Assembly: GCA_963730305.1 (NCBI GenBank)
Contig: CAVSRB010000006.1
Location: forward strand, 62,001-126,000
Direction of reading: 5' to 3'
DNA length: 64,000 bases
Source: CAMYMQ01 sp963730305
GTDB taxonomy: Bacteria > Pseudomonadota > Alphaproteobacteria > Bin65
Positions within the stretch are counted from its first letter, which is position 1, and the number at the start of each line of letters is the position of its first letter. The notes below the pieces were generated by a model. That model saw only the letters and a list, made by a program, of their open reading frames with translations. It had not been told where the DNA came from and did not search any database. This document shows positions 56,377-64,000 of this stretch, piece after piece. The position numbers and the translations under genes were made by a program.

Positions 56377-57138
56377 ATGGCCAAGTTCGAGACGGTTGAT
56401 ACGACGCCCGCGGCCGCGCTGGTCCTGGCCGCCGGGTCGGGGACGCGGCTGCGCCCCCGGGCCGCGGGGCCAAAGCCGCTCACCGATGTCCTGGGGCGTA
56501 CCCTGGCAGAGCGGATCGTCGAGACGCTGTGCGCCGTCGGCGTCCGGCGCCTGGTCGTCACCGTCGGCCACGAGGCTGACGTCGTGGGCGGGCATTTCGC
56601 CGACGTCGCCCGCGCGCATGGGCTGGCCATCGATGTCGTCGCAGTCGCGGAATGGGAATTGGGCAACGGCGCCAGCGCGCTCGCCGCCCGGCCGTATCTG
56701 GGCGACGGCCCGTTCTTCCTGGTCATGAGCGATCACCTGTTCGATCCCGCGATCGCACGGGCGCTGGCCGGCGACCCACCCGCGCCGGGCGAGGTCTGCC
56801 TCGCGGTCGACGGCGACAAGGGCGCGATCTTCGACCTCGACGACGTCACCCGGGTCCGCATCGCCGACGGTCGCATCGCCGAGATCGGCAAGATGCTCGA
56901 CGACTGGGATGCCGGCGACACCGGCGTGTTCCTGTGCACCGCCGGACTGTTCGAGGGACTGGCGGCAGCCCGGGCCGACGGCGGCAACGGCCTGTCCGAC
57001 GGGGTCCGGCGGCTCGCCGCCGCCGGCCGGGCGCGGGTCGTCGACGTCACCGGCCTGTTCTGGATCGATGTCGACACGCCCGAGGCCCTGCGCGAAGCCG
57101 AGCGGCTGCTGACCGGGCAGCGCGCGCCGGCCGGCTGA
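56377..57138 (+). CDS. CTP:inositol-1-phosphate cytidylyltransferase-like nucleotidyltransferase
   Basis: A 253-residue sugar-nucleotidyltransferase fold: LVLAAGSGTRLRP, GPKPLTDVLG, ELGNGASALAARPYLGDGPF, VMSDHLFDPAIARAL, DTGVFLC and LFWIDVDTPEALREAERLL. These segments follow the archaeal IPCT domain (GNG-S, MGDH, DTGFF, LWMDVDT). It probably makes CDP-inositol, though choline- or glycerol-phosphate enzymes share the fold. GTG 56353 is an alternative start. It follows the inositol phosphate synthase relic on the same strand. Confidence 0.8.
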   Translation: MAKFETVDTTPAAALVLAAGSGTRLRPRAAGPKPLTDVLGRTLAERIVETLCAVGVRRLVVTVGHEADVVGGHFADVARAHGLAIDVVAVAEWELGNGASALAARPYLGDGPFFLVMSDHLFDPAIARALAGDPPAPGEVCLAVDGDKGAIFDLDDVTRVRIADGRIAEIGKMLDDWDAGDTGVFLCTAGLFEGLAAARADGGNGLSDGVRRLAAAGRARVVDVTGLFWIDVDTPEALREAERLLTGQRAPAG

Positions 57139-57263
57139 GCCGCCCAGCAGTGGCTCGGCAGGGGGCTCCTCGGCGCTGGTCTTCCCGCGTGCGGGCGGCG
57201 ATAGTCCCGGAGCCTCTGACGCCGTCCAAGACACACCAACCGAACTCGATGGGGAGGGAACGC

Positions 57264-57599
57264 ATGCAGGAAGCCAACACGGTCTACATCGTCCGTTTCT
57301 GGATCAAGCCCGGCGGCGAGGACAAGGTGCTCGACTGGCTCGACAACGGCCACATCGCCGACGTCGTCTCCCAGCCCGGCTTCCTGTGGGCTCGCCGCTA
57401 CCGGCTCGACGGCACCGACGAGGACGGCTGGGCCGCCCACGCCATGATCTACGGCCTCGAATCGATGGACCATCTGGACGCCTACCAGAGCAGCGCCGCC
57501 GCCAAGGGCTACGCGCAGGAGCGCGAGGCCCTGGGCCTGGTGCCGCTGTTGCGCATGGACCGCTGCTGGGGCGACGTCGAGTTCGCCGTCGACGCCTGA
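57264..57599 (+). CDS. Small EthD/DUF4286-like dimeric alpha-beta-barrel protein
   Basis: A 111-residue protein (NTVYIVRFWIKPGGEDKVLD, QPGFLWARRYRLDG, LDAYQSSAAAKGYAQ) with the ferredoxin-like dimeric fold of EthD/DUF4286 proteins, often found in aromatic catabolism. GGGGAGGGA lies just before ATG 57264. No specific reaction is known. A stem-loop follows. Confidence 0.7.
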   Translation: MQEANTVYIVRFWIKPGGEDKVLDWLDNGHIADVVSQPGFLWARRYRLDGTDEDGWAAHAMIYGLESMDHLDAYQSSAAAKGYAQEREALGLVPLLRMDRCWGDVEFAVDA

Positions 57600-57604
57600 C
57601 CGGC

Positions 57605-57630
57605 CCCCCGCGCGGGAAAGTGCGCGGGGG
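57605..57630 (+). terminator. GC stem-loop after the EthD-like gene
   Basis: 9-bp stem CCCCCGCGC/GCGCGGGGG with an 8-base loop, six bases after the stop codon, followed by TTATC. No long T-run follows, so termination strength is uncertain. Confidence 0.5.
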
Positions 57631-57668
57631 TTATCATCGGTTATCATCGGTTATCTTTGGTTATCTTT
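57629..57668. repeat. Tandem 10-bp repeat, four copies
   Basis: Units GGTTATCATC, GGTTATCATC, GGTTATCTTT, GGTTATCTTT in a row, AT-rich against the GC-rich surroundings. It starts at the last two bases of the stem-loop. It may be a binding-site array or a slippage product; the rest of the 303-base gap up to the VOC gene holds only the inverted repeat listed separately. Confidence 0.75.
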
Positions 57669-57800
57669 TCGCGGGGCGGTGCCATCGTCTCTCGGTCTCA
57701 TGGCTATGGTCGCCGTCTCGGATGTGATCGCATTGGGCCCTAGATGGGGACGGCCGCCGTCAAGACAAGGCAAATAGTCCTATTTTCGACCCGCCAAAGC

Positions 57801-57871
57801 CGTCATGCCCGCGTAGGCGGGCATCCAAGCTGTTGGCGTCAGTCTGGATTCCCGCCTGCGCGGGAATGACG
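57801..57871. repeat. Palindromic intergenic repeat pair (CGTCATnCCCGC family)
   Basis: Two inverted copies of a unit of about 29 bases, beginning CGTCATGCCCGCGTAGGCGG and, on the other strand, CGTCATTCCCGCGCAGGCGG. Each unit is itself palindromic. This is the widely seen REP-like element of many high-GC proteobacteria, usually placed after genes; here it is just downstream of the VOC gene. Confidence 0.7.
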
Positions 57872-57902
57872 TTCGAGGGCAGAGCCTGCGGTTGCGGCGG
57901 GC

Positions 57903-58425
57903 CTACTCCGCCATCTGCAGCGGGTTGGGCACGGCGCGCTTGGTCTTCGACCATTGCTCCAGCATCTCGTCCGCGGACCCGCTGAGCGTCTCGTGCATCT
58001 CCGGCGTCATGGTCGCGTATGTCAGCTCCAACCGGTGGCCGCTCGGGTCGTGGAAGTAGATCGACTGGCACATGATGTGGTCGGTGGGGCCCAGCACCTC
58101 GAGCCCGTAATCCTCGAGCCGCTTCTTGGCGGCGAGCAGCTCGTCCATGCTGTCGACCCGGAGCGCCAGGTGCTGGACCCAGCCGGGCGTATTGGGGTCG
58201 AAGGTCATGTCGGGCGATTCCGGCACCTCGAAGAAGGCGACGCAGCTGCCGTCCTCCATCTCGAAGAACAGGTGGAAGTGCGGTGAGATCCTCCTGGGTC
58301 GACGGCACGAAGTCGGCCGAATAGGCCATCGTATACTTGAGGCCAAGGACCTCGGTGTAGAACTTGGCCGTCTCCTTGGCGTCCTTGCAGCGGTACGCGA
58401 CGTGGTGAAGTTGCTTGACCAGCAT
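57903..58425 (-). pseudogene. VOC (glyoxalase/extradiol dioxygenase) family protein, broken by a single extra base
   Basis: Starts LVKQLHHVAYRCKDAKETAK with first metal His, then YTEVLGLKYTMAYSADF. After VPSTQEDL one extra base near 58284 breaks the frame; it resumes PHFHLFFEMEDGSCVAFFEV, WVQHLALRV and SIYFHDPSGHRLELTY (glutamate-type metal ligand region). Restored length about 174 residues. It lies 11 bases after the GntR gene and is probably regulated by it. Substrate is unknown. Confidence 0.8.
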
Positions 58426-58436
58426 GGGGTTCCTCC

Positions 58437-59159
58437 TCAGTCGGCGAGGGCCGGCGCGGGGGCGGCCGGTCCGGTCTCGGTGGTTGACGGTGTTTGGCTG
58501 AAAGGTCGGGCCGCGCGGCCGCGGATCTGTTCGACGGCCTGCAGGATGTGCTCGCGCATCAGCGCTTCGGCGTTCACCGCCTTGCGGTCGCGGATGTAGC
58601 GGTAGATGCGGTGGTGGAGCTGGTGTGAGCCGCGCACGGCCTGGAAGTCGTACCAGTGGACGACCCGGGCCGAGCCGAGCGGCACCCGGTAGGTTTGCTC
58701 GACCAGCCCGGTGAGCATGCGGTTGTCGGCGCGGTCGAGGATACGGCCGTGGAAGGCGTCGTTCATCTCGATCCAGGGCAGCCGGTCGGCCTCGACCAGC
58801 CGGCCCTTGGCGAGGATGCGGTCGCCGCGGGCGAGGATGTCCTCGAAGGCGGCCTCGTCGTTGGCGCTCAGGCCGCGCTCGGCGGCAAGCCGGCAGGCGA
58901 TTCCCTCCAGATTGGCGCGGATCTCGTGGGCGGTCTCGATCTCGGCGAGCGAGAAGGCGCGCACGGTGTAGCCGCGCTTGGGCAGATAGTCGAGCAGCCC
59001 CTCGGCCGCGATCGCCTGCAGCGCCGAGCGCACCGGCGTGCGCGACACGCCCATCGCCTCCGACAGCGGGATCTCCTGGAGGTGGGTGCCGGCCGGCAAC
59101 TCACCGCGCAGGATGCGGTCGCGCAGTCTGTCGGCGACGTGTTCGGAGCGGGTCTTCAT
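58437..59159 (-). CDS. GntR-family regulator (FCD domain)
   Basis: A 240-residue regulator: winged helix in residues 1-70 (ADRLRDRILRGELPAGTHLQ, GVSRTPVRSALQAIAAEGLL) and an all-helical FCD domain with the metal pattern ending FHGRILDRADN. Such proteins repress catabolic operons and are released by acid ligands. The VOC gene follows, and the molybdenum hydroxylase gene ends 153 bases upstream. A typical operator palindrome lies 38 bases before its start. Confidence 0.87.
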   Translation of the reverse strand: MKTRSEHVADRLRDRILRGELPAGTHLQEIPLSEAMGVSRTPVRSALQAIAAEGLLDYLPKRGYTVRAFSLAEIETAHEIRANLEGIACRLAAERGLSANDEAAFEDILARGDRILAKGRLVEADRLPWIEMNDAFHGRILDRADNRMLTGLVEQTYRVPLGSARVVHWYDFQAVRGSHQLHHRIYRYIRDRKAVNAEALMREHILQAVEQIRGRAARPFSQTPSTTETGPAAPAPALAD

Positions 59160-59196
59160 CGGGTGTCAGGCCGGTCAGCGGTCATCTCGGGGGCAT

Positions 59197-59208
59197 CATG
59201 TATACATG
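59197..59208. promoter_or_regulatory. Palindromic operator for the FCD-type GntR regulator
   Basis: Perfect 12-base palindrome CATGTATACATG in the gap between the regulator and molybdenum hydroxylase genes. FCD-type GntR proteins bind sites with a TGTNNNACA-like core, so this fits. A degenerate second copy (TTATGGATACAAT) starts near 59244. Confidence 0.6.
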
Positions 59209-59312
59209 AGAGGAAGAAATCAACGGAAACGCGGGCTTATGGCCGAATTATGGATACAATGACGGGAGGATTCGATGTTCGCGGCCCCCTCTCGCCTTGG
59301 GGGAGAGGTGAG

Positions 59313-61689
<2,377 letters not shown>

Positions 61690-61711
61690 CGAACGGTTCC
61701 GGCGCGAGCGG

Positions 61712-62758
61712 TCAGCCCAGTTCCTCGCGGGCCAGGCCCAGCGTCTCGAACACCACCCGGTCGGTGACCACGAACAGGTCGGCGTCGCCGCCGACCGCCT
61801 CGTGGGTCGCCCAGGACCAGTGCGGGATGGTGAAGACGTCGTGCCGGGACCAGTCGAAGGTCTGGTCGCCGACCGTCGAGCGGCCCTCGCCGTTGACGAC
61901 CAGGCAGATCGCGTTCCACGTGCCGCGCCGTGGCTGGGTCGGCGCGCCCTTGGCCAGCCGGGTCCGGTAGCAGTCGAGCGTCGCCATCACCGGGCCGCCG
62001 GTGACCGGGTTGACGTAGCGCAGCGTCTTCGAGCCATCGCTGGCCGGGGCCAGCGCGTCGAGCGCGGCGCGCGTGTCGGCACCGGCGTAACGGTACTTGG
62101 GCGAGTGGGACTGTTCGTAGGTGCGGTCGACCGGCACCATCCCCGCCGCCGCCCACACGGCTTCCTCGCCGGCGTCCGCGGTCCAGAACGAATCGTCCTT
62201 CGGGTCGCCCGGGTAGAAGAAGTTGGCGTCGAGCGAATTGATCAGCGGCATGTTGGCGGCGTCGAACCAGAAGATCCGCTTGTCGGTCTCGTTGACGTGG
62301 CCGTGCCAGCAATAGGGCGGGGTCAGGATCAGGTCGCCCTCGAGCATCTCGCAGCGGCGGCCGTTGACGATGGTCGCCGCGCCGTCGGCGCGGGTCGCGA
62401 AGCGGATCGCCGCGGCGGTGTGGCGGTGCGGCCGGGCGTGGTCGCCGGGCTGCAGCACGGTGAAGGCGGAGAGCAGGTTGCTGGTGGTCTGGGTGGCCCC
62501 GTCGAAGGCCGGGTGCGCCATGATCAGGGCGCGGCGCTCGACATCCTCGATCGGCACCTCGGTGGCGGCGCGCTCGGTCAGCGGCTCGATATCGGCCCAG
62601 CGCCACACGAAGCTGCCGTCGCGGGCCGACGGCTCGATCGGGGTGATCCGCTTGTAGCGGTCCCACAGCGGGTGCCAGTTGGCGGCTTCGAGGTCGCGGA
62701 TCAGCCCGGCGTCGGGCCGTTCCGGGTCGGTGGTGGCAAGGCGGACGGCTTCAGCCAT
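61712..62758 (-). CDS. Gentisate 1,2-dioxygenase-like bicupin
   Basis: A 348-residue double-cupin protein. The first cupin has the iron-binding HRHTAAAIRFATRADGAATI with LTPPYCWHGHVNE, the second a degenerate site (IPHWSWATHEAVGG). This is the gentisate/salicylate/1-hydroxy-2-naphthoate dioxygenase family, which cleaves the ring between hydroxyl and carboxyl carbons. It lies 22 bases before the molybdenum hydroxylase gene and could cleave its product. No maleylpyruvate-handling genes are seen nearby. Confidence 0.83.
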   Translation of the reverse strand: MAEAVRLATTDPERPDAGLIRDLEAANWHPLWDRYKRITPIEPSARDGSFVWRWADIEPLTERAATEVPIEDVERRALIMAHPAFDGATQTTSNLLSAFTVLQPGDHARPHRHTAAAIRFATRADGAATIVNGRRCEMLEGDLILTPPYCWHGHVNETDKRIFWFDAANMPLINSLDANFFYPGDPKDDSFWTADAGEEAVWAAAGMVPVDRTYEQSHSPKYRYAGADTRAALDALAPASDGSKTLRYVNPVTGGPVMATLDCYRTRLAKGAPTQPRRGTWNAICLVVNGEGRSTVGDQTFDWSRHDVFTIPHWSWATHEAVGGDADLFVVTDRVVFETLGLAREELG

Positions 62759-62827
62759 GTCGGCTCTCCTTGTCGAGCGGTCGCGCGGCTGCGTCTGTGG
62801 GACGAGCGCAGGGCGCGGCGGGGGTGA

Positions 62828-63685
62828 TCAGGTGCATATCGGCGGCAGTCCCTTGACGCTGATGCGCCACAGCAGGCGGCGCTGCGGCGCGGTGTCGGCG
62901 AAGGCGATCGGCACCGCCGAATGCAGGGTCTGGGCGTTGTCCCAGATGGCGATGTCGCCGACCGTGTAGCGGTAGCGCAGGACGAAGCGGTCCTGGGTCG
63001 CGTGGGCCTTGAGCCGGCGCAGCAGGGCGGCGCCCGCGGCGTCGTCCATGCCCTCGATCCCGACCGCCGTGCCGGCGACCGCGAACAGCGACTTGCGGCC
63101 GGTGGCCGGATGGGCCTGGACGACCGGCTGGGTGACCGGCGGCACCTTGGCGGCCTGGTCCGGATCGGTCACGGGCACGGCGTGCTTCTCGCCGTCGCGG
63201 CCGGAGGCGCCGCCGTAGACGTGAACGGCGCGCTGGCCTTCCAGCTCGGCCTGTTCCTCGGGGCTCAGCGCTTCCCAGGCGGCGACGAGGTCGGCGACCA
63301 TCGTCTCGCCGCCGCTCTCGGGCACCTCGCGGGCGTAGAGCATGGTCGCGCTGCACGGCTCGGCTTCGTAGGCCTGGTCGGTGTGCCAGTAGGCGGCGCC
63401 GTTGCGCACGCCGGCGTCGCGGTCCTTTTCCAGCGTGTTGCCGATCGCCATCATCGCCGGATAGCCGGGCATGCGCAGGTGATCCATGAAATGGGCGTAG
63501 GGTCGGCCCCACTGGGAGCCGAAGGCGAAATACTGGTCCTCGGTCAGCGACTGGCCGGGGATGGTCAGCACCCGGTGCTCGTGCAGGGCGTCGACCAGGA
63601 CGCGCAGGGCCTCCGGGTCGAGGCCCCGGCTCAGGTCGACGCCGCGGGCGACCGCGCCGAACGGCGCGTCGAGCGGCTCGATCAC
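62828..63685 (-). CDS. TauD/TfdA-family Fe(II)/2-oxoglutarate-dependent dioxygenase
   Basis: About 285 residues with iron ligands in AYWHTDQAY (HxD) and the distal histidine in DNAQTLHSAV, and the 2-oxoglutarate arginine in RRLLWRISV. The conserved start IEPLDAPFGAVARGVDLSRG begins directly after GTG 63685, the start chosen here; TTG 63703 is an alternative. The family breaks down sulfonates, aryloxyacids and related compounds. It is 69 bases before the gentisate-dioxygenase-like gene and 82 bases after the binding-protein gene. Confidence 0.84.
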   Translation of the reverse strand: MIEPLDAPFGAVARGVDLSRGLDPEALRVLVDALHEHRVLTIPGQSLTEDQYFAFGSQWGRPYAHFMDHLRMPGYPAMMAIGNTLEKDRDAGVRNGAAYWHTDQAYEAEPCSATMLYAREVPESGGETMVADLVAAWEALSPEEQAELEGQRAVHVYGGASGRDGEKHAVPVTDPDQAAKVPPVTQPVVQAHPATGRKSLFAVAGTAVGIEGMDDAAGAALLRRLKAHATQDRFVLRYRYTVGDIAIWDNAQTLHSAVPIAFADTAPQRRLLWRISVKGLPPICT

Positions 63686-63767
63686 GGGGCGGTTCGCTGC
63701 CAAGTCTTCGATCCGGCACGACGGGCGGGCGCCGGCCGGATCGACCCGGCCGGCGCCCTGGCCGCGC

Positions 63768-64000
63768 CTACTTCTTCTTGCGGATGAACTTGTCGACGTT
63801 GCCCTTGTCGACCAGCACATGGGCCACGAACACCTTCTTCTTCTGGAACTTCTTGCCCTTGAGGTAGGCGTCCATCGTATTCATGCCGAGCGTGCCCCAG
63901 GCGAAGGGGTTGAGCGCGACGGTCAGGTCCATCTTGCCCTGCTTGACCGCCCGGATCGCCGGCGGCACGCCGTTCATCCCGGTGACGATGATCTGCTTCT
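63768..64000 (-). CDS. ABC transporter substrate-binding protein, sugar-type (C-terminal part, cut by window edge)
   Basis: The last about 76 residues of a type I periplasmic-binding protein (IIVTGMNGVPPAIRAVKQGK, VALNPFAWGTLGMNTMDAYL, then a Lys-rich end KFIRKKK). This matches the RbsB-type C-terminal lobe where ligand contact is made. The upstream part lies beyond base 64000. It presumably imports the compound broken down by the downstream oxygenases. Confidence 0.8.
   Translation of the reverse strand, partial: KQIIVTGMNGVPPAIRAVKQGKMDLTVALNPFAWGTLGMNTMDAYLKGKKFQKKKVFVAHVLVDKGNVDKFIRKKK

Overview
The window is GC-rich DNA (visibly well above 60% G+C) with tightly packed, often translationally coupled genes. 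Gene content suggests an Alphaproteobacterium: branched-chain and acetoin/pyruvate-type 2-oxoacid dehydrogenase operons, a complete C-P lyase operon with PhnF, and genes resembling the alphaproteobacterial ceramide pathway. No rRNA, tRNA or CRISPR array was seen, so the taxonomic placement is inference.

Layout. 1-3390: an efflux operon (ABC ATPase, FtsX-type permease, HlyD-type adaptor cut by the window edge). 3510-10089: a minus-strand operon of acyl-CoA synthetase, E1 alpha, E1 beta and E2 of a 2-oxoacid dehydrogenase, an acyl carrier protein and a malic enzyme. 10204-12659: a cupin, a membrane-anchored S1C-type protease and a ribosome hibernation factor fused to a cold-shock domain. 12690-16996: leucine dehydrogenase plus branched-chain 2-oxoacid dehydrogenase E2, E1 beta and E1 alpha. 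17274-22415: an HpaB-type flavin monooxygenase operon with cupin, hydrolase, amide/amino-acid-type binding protein and AraC regulator. 22526-34580: a phosphonate locus, phnN-HD-phnM-DUF1045 on minus, phnCDE on plus, phnGHIJKL plus an acetyltransferase on minus, and phnF on plus.

34596-57138: the most unusual part, a lipid and glycan island. It holds GDP-mannose synthesis (ManC), a beta-ketoacyl synthase with one FabG-like and two FabL/FabI-like reductases, an LptF/G-like permease, a serine palmitoyltransferase-like enzyme beside a 3-ketosphinganine-reductase-like SDR, three GT32-like and two GT4 glycosyltransferases, an ABC exporter and a PLD-family enzyme. It also has a CDP-alcohol phosphatidyltransferase, a specialised ACP, a phosphopantetheinyl transferase, a protein matching the bacterial ceramide synthase family, a deleted inositol-phosphate synthase and a CTP:inositol-phosphate cytidylyltransferase-like enzyme. 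Together these spell out a route to a mannosylated inositol-phosphoceramide-like glycolipid, formally parallel to the yeast pathway. This is an inference from gene content.

57264-64000: a catabolic region with a small EthD-like protein, a VOC protein, an FCD-type GntR regulator with a palindromic operator, a molybdenum hydroxylase large subunit, a gentisate-dioxygenase-like cupin, a TauD-family dioxygenase and the end of a sugar-type binding protein.

Quality caution. Many otherwise intact genes carry one extra base (malic enzyme, E1 beta start, hydrolase, phnE, ABC exporter, one GT32, VOC, molybdenum hydroxylase). At 53.7-56.3 kb the indels become dense and an internal deletion is visible. 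The scattered single insertions look like residual sequencing error; the dense patch could be error or true decay.
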